A stretch of DNA of 64,000 nt from Odontesthes bonariensis (lineage: Eukaryota > Chordata > Actinopteri > Atheriniformes > Atherinopsidae): positions 21,823,657-21,887,656 of the forward strand of contig NC_134525.1 in NCBI RefSeq assembly GCF_027942865.1, read 5' to 3'. Shown one piece after another: positions 36,501-45,149 of the stretch (positions within the stretch are counted from its first letter, which is position 1; every line of letters starts with the position of its first letter). The translations under genes were made by a program, and so were the position numbers. The notes beneath the pieces were generated by a model. It had not been told where the DNA came from. It worked only from the letters and a program-made list of their open reading frames with translations, and made no database searches.

Positions 36501-39500
36501 GAGTGTTTCAGCTGATCTGAAGCTTTCTGGGAGTTTGTTCCAGAAATGTGGAGCATAGAAGCTGAATGCAGCTTCTCCATGTCTGGTTCTGACTCTGGGA
36601 ACTGATAAAAGACCAGATGCAGATGACCTGAGGGGTCTGGAAGGTTCATACTGGGTGAGGAGGTCACTGATGTATTTTGGTCCTAGACCATTCAGAGCTT
36701 TATAGACCAGCATCAGAACTTTAAAATCTATCCTCTGATGGACAGGCAGTGTAAAGACCTCAGAGCTGGACTGATGTGGTCCACTTTTTTGGTCTAAGAG
36801 ACTTCAGAAAGCCAGAGTGCTCTCAGTTTGGAATATCAGCAGTTTGCCTAATGGGAAAGATAAAGCTAAAAGCTACACAAAATGGGGCCACTAGCACATT
36901 TTCCTCATCTAAAACTACTCAAACCTAAAAAAAATGTCATTGCAGTAGCTAAAGCTACATTGTGGATATTTTAAAAAAAAGAAAATAAAAAAAAATCTTT
37001 TAGCTAATGACACCTCGTACCTGTTTATCTCCAGAGAGTGCACGTTGTATCTGCTCTCAAGTTTGTACTTGCTTGGGTTGGCAAAAGGGTCAATGGTCAC
37101 ATTGTTTTTGTACCTTGTAGTGGGAGGCAGAGAACATGACAGAAGACAGACCGAGGGAAGCAGAAAAGGTTTAAAGAGGATTTAAGAGAATCAGGGAAGA
37201 AAACTTTGAGCTGTGAAAATCTCAGAGGAAAAAGGAGAATGTCGGCAGGACAGAGTGGACAGATTTGAGATTGTGTTGTAGGGTGATGTATGTCTGTGGC
37301 CTACCAGGTGACCCTGGGGTCGGGCCAGCCGCTGACGGTGCAATGCAACCGCACAGACTGCTTCTCCCACACAGTGTGGGAGCGAGGTTTAATCACAAAC
37401 TCAGGGGTGTGCATCAGGCTGTCTTCGTTCATGCGCTTGAAGTGTTCCCCGTGTTCATGGATCTAAAGACATCAGAGTAAATAACTCAGGACGGTGTGAC
37501 ATTTTCTACAAATAAACAAGCAAATCATTTCTCCACAACTCCAAAAAGGTTCGCAATGCATGCCTGCAGAAATCAAATAAAGCTTTTACAGACACAAATT
37601 GGCAAAATCCCCATCTATCATTACGTGTTTTACACATGCAAGACATACAATTTGCATTTTGCAGTGGCACGTGCTACAAGAGTGAGAATATGTTGCTCAT
37701 TATGTCATATAAATAGCTGAGGGTGCCTTGTCCAGTACATAATATGACAACACCACTTGGACACTGCCTTCTTGTGTCTCAAGAAATGCGATCTCCTGAA
37801 GAATTTGTCACCCACTAGTGAGTCTGTCTGGCAGAGTGAAGACAGATAAATACAGTGGGGCAGTAACTGTGACTTCAGGGATGCACACTGAATAGCTGGT
37901 TACTACTTCACATAATCACCCACAGACATAAATAACTCCCTTGTGTAAGGGGTAGTAATGAAAGCCACTTATCCACAGGCATTTGACATTCCTAACCACT
38001 GCAATTAACTGAGGTTGGTTATGCTATGATGGAAACATAACAATAATATGAAGGTGGGTATTAAGTTTAAGAAGTGTTTTTTTTACATTGTGTGTTGTCA
38101 TAAAAGCGGATGATGTAGTGTGATGTTATTGCTATGATTTGCCTGCTTTTATTGTACAAGCACATAAACAAACGTGTGCACTTGTTCAGAATAATGTCAG
38201 AGTTACTTAAAGCCATATTCTTGTGTCACTAGTGTCTAATATGCTACTAGGAAGAGACGGGTGATAAGATAACAGAGAATGGTGTCCTATAAGGCTTAAA
38301 GGGCCAGTTTATGTTGTCAAGAAGGATAATGCCGCCTGTGATTTTATGAACATGTGAAGGGTGTTGCAATATACCAGTATAATAATATATTGAAATAATC
38401 CAATAACTGTTATCTTAAAAGAAGGGAATATCAATATTGGGCTGATAACATGATAATATAAGTTTGATCTAAGCTAATAAAACCAACACATCACTGAATG
38501 CAGATGGGTTTCTGTGCAATTTTAAAAAGTTTTGAATCTAATTCAACTGACCAAAACGGGACAAAAAATCTGAGAAAAGAAGGCTGAATTAGTTGACAGC
38601 GATATCACAGATATAACTTGAAGACAAAAAAGAATGCAAAATCACCTCTACGGTATCACTTTTTTAAATCTAAAAAAAGGTCTGGGGCACAAGCTGAAGG
38701 CAACAGCTAATTGCCTAAATTAGGCAATTAGCTCTCTTTGGAAACCAAAACTTTCAATCCATCCTAACTAATGTGTTCAACCACGCTATGCTATCATAAA
38801 GAACATAGACCCCCAACTTTTTTGCGCCTCTTTCAAAAATAATCAGAGAAGGCAGTGAGCGATGCATGAAATGCATGTTGACTGTGTCTAGATATCCAGA
38901 AGTCTTTACAATCACGCCAAAGAAAAGCCAGCAATGGCCTCAGCCAGCGGCCATTAGCCACTACATGTATCCAATCACTCAACTCTACTTCTACAAAGCA
39001 AACACTAAGATCCAGTCATATGTCACAAAACCTGAAAGCATTTCTTCACATTTGCTTTGAACAGCAACACGGGCGTCCTTGTGTGATCTAAAAACAACGA
39101 GAAATCTGGCACTGACCCTTTTGTTCAGAGAGATGCGCTCAGCCGACTCACGCATGGTCTCCTTCCTGGAGATCTCTGACCTCTCCATCTCCACACCACT
39201 GGTGAACAAATTCCTGCGGGCCATGTATGCAGAAGTGTCCCTCACTCTTGCTTCCTCTGTATCTGACAATCCCGTAGCAAACTCTTGACTACGGGATAGA
39301 TTTAGGGAGTAAGGCACAGCATTAAAACTGTAATATTTCTAAGATGCTGCAAAACATTCTTGGATTTACAGCTCTACACGGTGAACAGTTTGTTACCTTC
39401 CCCTGAAGATAGGCACTACATAGCCGATGATTTGGTTCTCTTTGTCCACAGCCAAGTAAGATGGCGTGGTTCTCTTGGTTATAGGGCTTAGTCTGCTCTC

Positions 39501-42500
39501 TTCCAGCCCAGAGTGTGAAGACGCTCTAAGTCTGTGACATACAGAACACCATCAGCCTGGCTCACAGCCAGAGAGTGCGACATGTTATGAGCATGTGGAT
39601 GAGGTCAAAGCCATGAGTGCATTAGTTGTAGATTAAAGGGAAGGTTTGGAAATTGTTTAGTTTTTATTGTAGCATTTTTACACTTCTGTAATCCTCAGAT
39701 ATTCTGTCTTTAAATATCAATAACAGATGTCTAAAATGGGTGCGGCTGAAGACCACTGAAAGTTGTATCTATTTGATGATTAGAAGTGTTGCTGAGAGTA
39801 CAACCAGTCTTACAGCAAAGCAACTTGTTGTTTGTTTGTCAGGAGGATTACAGAAAAACAACTAATTTAATGAAACTAGGTGAAAAGTTGGAGGATGGGA
39901 AGAGGAAGAACCCATTAAATTTGGTGGAGTCTGATTACCTTTCTTACACTTCGATGGAGGACGTGCTCTTTTAATTCCCTTCTTATTTCTGTTTTTGCAT
40001 TCAGAATGCCAGATTTCCCTTTAGTCTGTCAGATTTAGGCTTTTAACCCTTTCAGGCTCAAATTAAGTTGTAGTTGCAAGAAAAATCTGATATTTGGAGA
40101 AAATGATCATATGGGGTAGTAATATACAATTCAGACTTTTTTGAGAGAGAGACCTTCACATGCAATGAATTCTGGGATGTTGCAAATTTGCAACAGTGGC
40201 CTGGAGTGGTAAATTAACACTGAAGACTGAATCTGATATGAACGTTAACTTTATTTGAATGTCACAAACAAAAAATTAACAACAAATAACAAATTTCTCT
40301 CACAAAATTAGAGACAACTTTTTCTCAAACTTTCTCTCCACCGACATCTCAAAACCTGTTGAGAAGGCCGTTTTTGAAAGTCACTTTGTTGTGTGGTAGT
40401 CCATGAAGCAATTCTTGGTCTTTGTGAAGCACAAAAGTACTTTGCACTTCAAGCAGGCCGTTTGTGTGTAGCCATCCTTGCACAGTCTGCATCGTCCACG
40501 TTTCTCAGCATGGATCGGAAAATGATCGACTCGGTCTAGTCTGACATCAACCGATGGTGCAACGATCCTCTGGAGTGGCGGTGGAGGTGGTTCTGCCTGA
40601 TGGGGTTCTGGAGAATCTGCCAATGATGGTCGTCCTCTTTTCCTGCTCTTGAGGTCAGCCTGTTTGCCAACCTTGATGAGGGCATCAGCAACTTGAGCAC
40701 GGAAGTCAAGAAGCGACATGTGCTTCTTCTCCTGCTTCTGGGTGAGATGACGACGGTAGAGGAGCCAGCCATTGACCAGTGATAGGTCAATCAGGTAGTA
40801 TAAAATGCGCAGGTACCAACGCCGCGTGCGGATGTCAATGCGATAGAGAGATGCAAACATGTCTGCCAAGTCTACTCCTCCCATGAATTTGTTGTACACC
40901 TGTACAATGTGGGGTCTGTCCACTTCGACATATTCCTTCTTCTCTTTCAACCACCTTCTGCATCTGTCAACAGGATCAGGGCCAGTGAAGGATGACGCCA
41001 GTAACACTGCCTTGTTATCATACCACTTCACGACAGCAATCCCACTGGTCATGTCGTATTTCACTTCATACGCCCCACGCCCAGCCTTTGCCAGCTCCTT
41101 GTCACTTTTGAGGGTACATCCACGGAGACGGTTCCGATTGATGGTAGCAACTGTTTGAATTCCCATTTTTTTCAGTTCCACAATGAGTTCAGGGGAAGTA
41201 AACCAGTTGTCGAAGTAGCACTTGTAGTTTAGTCCTTTAGGAACTTCTGACACGAGTCGAAGCACAACTTCACCAGCAACACCAAGTCCACGCTCATTGG
41301 TCACAGTCCCTTTTCCAGTGTATACTTCAAAGTCATAGACTAGTCCACTGACACCTGCACGAGTAAAGACCTTGATTCCCCATTTTTGTGGCTTGTTCTT
41401 GAGGTACTGTTTCATTCCAATCTTTCCTTTGAAGGGGATCATCTGCTCATCAATTGCGTGGTTTTCTTCTGGTTCAACTTTCAAGCAGTTGGCACGGACT
41501 TTCTCAAGCACTGGTCGCACCTTGAACAGTGGATCGTATCCAGGCTCACCCTTTTGCTTCATGTTGGTATTGTCATTCATATGGATGTATGTTCGCAGAT
41601 GATCAAATCTCTTACGTCCCATGACTGTTGCAATTGGGTCATAGCGTGTTGCCGTCTGCCAGTACATGCGGTACGATGGCATACGTACTATGGTCATCAA
41701 GATGTGTAAACCAATGAATTGCTCCATTTCAGCAGGGGTTGTTTTCAGTTCTGGGCCATTCATCATAACGGCATACAGGTTAGATTCGTGAGAAATGTGT
41801 TCAAACACCGATTTGTCCATGAACTGATCAAAATACCACCTTGGACTTGGGATTTCGTCTGGTGGAGTTGAGAACGCAGGTCCTTGGAATGAAGAGTCGA
41901 TGTCAGCTGCTGGGGGTTTCCTCTGTCTCCAAGAAAACTCTTTGTTGACTGGAGCTGGGCCTGGCTGAGGTTCATTGTCATCTGGAGCCTCAATGACACT
42001 GTCTGCATGTGCATGATGAATTTCAACATCAAGCTGGTTGGGATCAGTTCTTGCTATATCTGCCAGTGGCTCATCCTCATCAAAGCTGGAGTCAGACTCG
42101 TAAGCTTCAGGAGTTTCCACATAATCTGGATCTGCAATTTTATCATCTGAAATGGATTCTGTGTCAGATAAAGCCCCATTGGGAATCCAAACCATCTCAA
42201 GAGCTTCCTGGACTGAATATGATCTTCGTCGGCCTGCCATGATGCACGGCAAAACCTGCAAAGACAATATTCTGTCAGATAGTTTGCCAAAAAAAGCTTA
42301 CACTCAAACAAAGATCTATATGAATATATATGCCATGGAATTTAGGCTCCTACAGTTTTCCTCACTGCACAGTCAAATGAACATTTTATTATGCCATTGC
42401 TTTTGATCAAATCTGCCTCTGGTAGTTTGTAGTTTCACTCAAAAATATTTCATTTTCCATAGGATATACCCTTAATGACACCTCAAAGTAATAAGTAAAC

Positions 42501-44519
42501 ACTGGTGATTGTAAATGAACTCTAGTATAAACTGTTGCTCAAAATATAGGCAAACTAGTAGCATGTAGCATGTAGCATGCATTGGTACCTTTTTGGGCAC
42601 ACGTTGCAAATCCACAACATTGAAATTGAGATGCCTCTGGTGAAAAACCCAGAAGAGATAAAATCTACTAATTGGCATGTGTCATATCTATACACGTTCA
42701 TGAGTCATCTTATGTAGTATTGATTTCAAAATAATGGAAATTGGTAGTGATACTTACATGAAATTGATGCTTAGTAAATCTGTTTCAGTGACACCAAGGA
42801 CTCCGCCATGTTGAAAGTGAGTCAGCAGTGCCCTCTAGTGAGCTAGAGGGTAACTGCTTGTTGCAAATGCACAACTAAGTCCTTCTGTTGTACTTCTGAG
42901 TAACAAAAGCTCTTAAAATATGGATGTGGAGTAATTAGCTAAGTAGCATTTAGCTGTTGCAAATCTGCGACATCTGCCTGTAGAGGGTTAATTAGGCGGC
43001 ATACAGATTGCTTGTGGGAACACTATCTGTAGCTCTGTGGACGTGGGGGTAGGAATCTGCCGTATGAGATAACAAGAACTCGATAAGAAGGCAGGGGCAA
43101 GAAGGGTGACAGGTCAGCTGCCCTCGTTTTTCCTATATATATCTAGGTCAGTGTCCCTTTAGCTCTGACTGTACACGTTCAGTTGACTTTCTAGGATTAT
43201 GTTAACAAAAAGTGCCAATAACTGCTTTATTGTACCCACCCTGACCGTTAAATCATCATCACATCATAATCCGGCTCTCCTCCGTGCATCACAAATTTGG
43301 GTGGTGTTAAGTTGCCCTGCTGTGGGTACGAAAGCAAAGCTTAGTTGGTGTTATTAAAACCTAAGCCCTCTGACCTGTTCACACTCTCCAAACCAGCATA
43401 TTTAAAGATATACCAATAGGACAGATACTGATAGGACCACTGTAAACTTGGTGTTTATTTTTTCCTCAAATAGAATGAGCTCAGTCAGTTTAATCCATCC
43501 TGGAAATATCAAGGGGGCTAAATTAATGAGAAATCATCAACACCACTTACATTTTTGTTGCAGCCCTCATTTTATTTTCATCTTATTTTATTGTTTTGAC
43601 CGTATTTCTTTTCAAATAGAGCTATCTCTGTACTATTAACCTGTCACCCAAAAATAAAAAGACGTCTGGCAGATGCCTTTAACTAACTGGATAACAAAAG
43701 CAGCCACTTACGGGGGAAAAAAAACCTCCTGATATCTACAGGAAACAAAGAGAAGCATCCAAGTTTTCATAATAATCAATGCCAGTGGGATCTGGTGGTG
43801 AATCCACAACTCAATTGAGTGTCCAAGAGGACACAACTGATAAACTATTACCTTTTACTTTCACTCTACAATTCACAGTTCAACACTATCATAGATGATG
43901 CCACATACCATGTGTCTGCTATTATATAACAATGCTTTCACAACCAGTTTTGTTGTGAAAGGAGTAAAAACAAACTTGAGAAAAAATTAGTTATTTAGGG
44001 GTGATTGTGTTAAATCAAAGACTTAGCATGCATAAAAGCACACATAGCATCCCTTGGGCTGCATGCAAAGAGCTTTATACAGGATTCAAAGCTGATTAAA
44101 GTCGCTGTAAGGAGCCTTAATCCTCAGCAAAGGGTTGATAAAAGTGAAAGGAAACTCATGGGGAGAAAGGTGGTTACATGGTGTCAAGGAAAGATGATCC
44201 CAAAGCAATGACAGGGAAGTGATCCAACAAGGGAGATAGAGGTGAACCTGATCAGCTGGGGTGAGGATGGCGGCGGTGTTAGGGAGGTAGTAAGGCTTTC
44301 CTGGGACAAAGAAGTGGAATGATGAAGGCATGATCCTCCATCTCCCTCTCCCCTTCCTCCTCCTTACCCCCTGCTCCTTGTGGTGGCGGAAGTGCTGCTG
44401 CCAGCAGTGTATCTGCTGCTGGTCTGGTAGTGACTCATTTTAGATTTTGCCTCCAAGCTACGATAGCCACGGTCGTAGTGCTGATGGTGCTTCTGGTAGA
44501 AGGGTATAGATCCAGACAT
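18485..44519 (-). CDS. myom1: myomesin-1, complete coding region, 37 coding exons
   Basis: Myomesin-1 is an antiparallel dimer that bridges myosin thick filaments and titin at the sarcomeric M-band. I joined 37 minus-strand coding exons, all with GT-AG introns and consistent phases, giving 4869 nt (about 1622 aa; human MYOM1 is about 1685). The order is unique head (1-153), Ig (154-266), Ig (267-388), three Fn3 (389-722), EH insert (723-879), two Fn3 (880-1087) and five Ig domains to the C-terminus (FTVSVFIPDEAGGKKK). The start IPFYQKHHQHYD and the end match MYOM1 rather than MYOM2 or MYOM3, and the adjacent MYL12-type gene fits MYOM1 synteny. The head lacks the KQSTAS-type repeats of the human protein. 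Intron 1 carries a piggyBac transposon. An AATAAA overlaps the stop codon. Confidence 0.96.
24593..25663 (-). CDS. myom1: myom1 exons 18-21: fibronectin type III domains 4-5
   Basis: Exons: 25663-25467, 25376-25250, 24978-24794, 24707-24593, residues about 880-1087. Domain 4 contains ECVRDSMVLSWKQP, GYFVDYREV and KKYQFQVRAANMAGVG, and the linker reads LCEEWTIAVPGPP. Domain 5 contains NDSLVMLWKPP, YIDIKEAD and TYVFRVRAQNKAGVGKSS. All junctions are GT-AG and in phase. Confidence 0.95.
26860..27330 (-). CDS. myom1: myom1 exon 17: EH-type cassette exon
   Basis: A 471-nt exon (157 codons, divisible by three) between Fn3 domains 3 and 4. It starts after an ATAG acceptor at 27331 with Gly-Gly-Gly-Ile-Pro, matching the IGGG start of the mammalian EH (embryonic heart) segment, and ends at the GTGAGC donor at 26859. 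The product is low in hydrophobics and rich in Glu, Ser, Gly and Pro (DTEAGEGAGAAGSGLAEPDP), so it is probably disordered. Neighbouring exons meet in the same phase if it is skipped, so it can be alternatively spliced. In mammals the inclusion form marks embryonic heart and slow or eye muscle and makes the molecule more elastic. The human segment is about 96 aa, so this one is clearly longer. Confidence 0.85.
29693..31743 (-). CDS. myom1: myom1 exons 10-16: fibronectin type III domains 1-3
   Basis: Exons: 31743-31602, 31302-31103, 30830-30777, 30687-30563, 30413-30230, 30075-29901, 29814-29693. Each domain shows the Fn3 pattern of a start such as APLDVRCLDANKDYIIVSWK, a middle Tyr (GYFVDR, GVMYYVEK, GYYIEGS) and a closing Y-x-F-R-V-R-A-x-N (SYVFRVRAVNKTG, SYSFRVRCCNSAG, HYVFRVRAVNAAG). 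The short exon 30830-30777 codes for the interdomain linker (SAPWTGQIIVTEEEP). The last exon ends in phase 1, ready to join either the EH exon or exon 18. Confidence 0.95.
33061..37462 (-). CDS. myom1: myom1 exons 4-9: first two immunoglobulin domains
   Basis: Exons: 37462-37305, 37113-37021, 35258-35170, 34931-34890, 33521-33360, 33222-33061. The first Ig domain (about residues 154-266) has the cysteine in VRLHCTVSGWPDPRVTW and the partner region DTAQYHVSASN. The second (267-388) has GETMSLGCTV and KEDEGLYTLRI. This follows the usual I-set pattern of Cys, Trp and D-x-G/A-x-Y. Introns fall inside and between domains as in other myomesins. An L2/CR1-like LINE fragment lies in the intron at 36235-36790. 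Confidence 0.95.
36235..36790 (-). mobile_element. LINE 3' fragment in myom1 intron 5
   Basis: The minus-strand frame at 36713-36441 encodes the C-terminal tail of a non-LTR reverse transcriptase ORF (YKALNGLGPKYISDLL, FWNKLPESFRSAETL, FKSRLKTHLFSAAF). The plus-strand left edge, GCAAGGCAAGGCAAGTTTAT then GTATAGCACAATTCA, is the well-known fish LINE 3' end with a short tandem tail. The copy is heavily 5'-truncated. The clade (L2/CR1/Rex within the Jockey group) is my best guess. Confidence 0.8.
39117..44519 (-). CDS. myom1: myom1 exons 1-3: unique N-terminal head
   Basis: Exon 1 is 44519-44368 (ATG at 44519), exon 2 39531-39397, exon 3 39288-39117; they encode residues 1-153. The head begins MSGSIPFYQKHHQHYDRGY, is rich in Ser/Thr/Tyr/Arg, and in other vertebrates binds the myosin tail. 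The conserved VVPIFRGS and DTEEARVRDTSAYMARRNL stretches match the region just before the first Ig domain in MYOM1. Intron 1 is about 4.8 kb and includes the piggyBac element. Exon 1 ends in phase 2 and joins exon 2 to restore a glycine codon. Confidence 0.93.
40047..42987 (-). mobile_element. complete piggyBac transposon in myom1 intron 1
   Basis: TTAA flanks both ends (40043-40046, 42988-42991), the exact target site of piggyBac. The left end reads CCCTTTCAGGC and the right end read inward reads CCCTCTACAGGC, so the 12-bp inverted ends differ by one substitution and one missing base. The 2941-bp element contains an uninterrupted 619-codon transposase transcribed in the same direction as myom1, and repeated TTGCAAAT-containing motifs near both ends. 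It looks structurally complete and possibly autonomous. Its clean structure contrasts with the decayed nest at the left of the window and suggests a recent insertion. Confidence 0.9.
40381..42240 (-). CDS. piggyBac transposase, intact, 619 aa
   Basis: A DDD transposase that excises and inserts its element at TTAA without leaving a footprint. The chosen start MAGRRRSY (42240) lies 15 nt after a good acceptor (TTGTCTTTGCAG, junction at 42255); a matching 5' UTR donor (GTAAGTA) is at 42757, so a spliced leader of about 0.5-kb intron is likely. An acidic, disordered head (1-130) is followed by the DDE_Tnp_1_7 core with aspartates in HAIDEQMIPFKGK (D264), CYFDNWFTS (D344) and MGGVDLADM (D457), the expected spacing. 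A basic KSRKRGRPS patch (531-539) could be a nuclear signal. A C-terminal cysteine-rich zinc-binding region has Cys 584, 587, 596, 599, 604, 611 and His 616. No stop or frameshift is present. It is not a host PGBD gene, because the transposon ends are intact. Confidence 0.93.
   Translation of the reverse strand: MAGRRRSYSVQEALEMVWIPNGALSDTESISDDKIADPDYVETPEAYESDSSFDEDEPLADIARTDPNQLDVEIHHAHADSVIEAPDDNEPQPGPAPVNKEFSWRQRKPPAADIDSSFQGPAFSTPPDEIPSPRWYFDQFMDKSVFEHISHESNLYAVMMNGPELKTTPAEMEQFIGLHILMTIVRMPSYRMYWQTATRYDPIATVMGRKRFDHLRTYIHMNDNTNMKQKGEPGYDPLFKVRPVLEKVRANCLKVEPEENHAIDEQMIPFKGKIGMKQYLKNKPQKWGIKVFTRAGVSGLVYDFEVYTGKGTVTNERGLGVAGEVVLRLVSEVPKGLNYKCYFDNWFTSPELIVELKKMGIQTVATINRNRLRGCTLKSDKELAKAGRGAYEVKYDMTSGIAVVKWYDNKAVLLASSFTGPDPVDRCRRWLKEKKEYVEVDRPHIVQVYNKFMGGVDLADMFASLYRIDIRTRRWYLRILYYLIDLSLVNGWLLYRRHLTQKQEKKHMSLLDFRAQVADALIKVGKQADLKSRKRGRPSLADSPEPHQAEPPPPPLQRIVAPSVDVRLDRVDHFPIHAEKRGRCRLCKDGYTQTACLKCKVLLCFTKTKNCFMDYHTTK
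43108..43146 (-). promoter_or_regulatory. candidate muscle control element in myom1 intron 1
   Basis: An E-box CAGCTG (43115-43120) lies 12 bp from an AT-rich MEF2-like site CTATATATATCTAG (43133-43146), about 1.4 kb downstream of myom1 exon 1. Paired MyoD/myogenin and MEF2 sites are common in muscle enhancers. This is motif matching only. Confidence 0.25.
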
Positions 44520-44911
44520 GCTGCAGGCCCCTGCTTGTACGAGCCCTGAGTTTCTTCTTGTCTGTCTGTTTCTTTGTCTTGTTAGTGTTCAATGACAGGT
44601 GGATTCGCTGTTAACTTTAATACACAGTATCATAACTTTTACTTAATAAGTTTTTTATTTATTTATCATTTACTGAGCAAATAAAATGAATCTAGCTCTC
44701 AAGATGTGAAAATAAACCAACCTAACTTTGTTAAGAACATTCTACTTGTAGATAAGCAGCATCATTAAACCTGTAACTTCAAACCTGCAACAACATCTAC
44801 CAAGACATGGAAGTTTCAGGCGATCAGGCACTTTCTCAGCATGCTTAGACAGACATATGCACCAACTACAACCTGACATATTATGTCTTACCCCCCGCAG
44901 TGACCACTTAC

Positions 44912-45110
44912 CCTGGACAAATCCCCTCAAACTCCAAGCTTTAAAAGAAAAGATGTTCAAACTCCACTCTGCAAACCTACAGGTAGGTACGTACAGTGCT
45001 GCGGTCTACACAACAAAAATAATATTGGCCCTTGCCAGAATGTCCTAGCGGCAGTCACAGCCTTTTACGGTGAGGGTGGAGATAAATATAGCTGAGCCCA
45101 GAGCTGGGGG
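44912..45110 (-). promoter_or_regulatory. myom1: putative myom1 promoter and 5' UTR exon
   Basis: On the minus strand, a GC-box run (CCCGCCCCCC, about 45105) is followed by CTATATTTAT (about 45080-45089), which can act as a TATA box or a MEF2-type site, and then by CACCC. About 0.14 kb downstream is a strong donor (CCAGG followed by GTAAGT, junction at 44912). The initiation site would be near 45050. The acceptor leading to the ATG exon is not obvious, so the leader structure is uncertain. Confidence 0.45.
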
Positions 45111-45149
45111 GGCGGGAGTGACTCGGCTCCTGTGCTGCCACACATTTAT

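Noticed and set aside
40381-42240. Domesticated host PGBD gene
   Set aside because: Intact TTAA sites and inverted ends at the element boundary indicate a transposon rather than a stabilised host gene.
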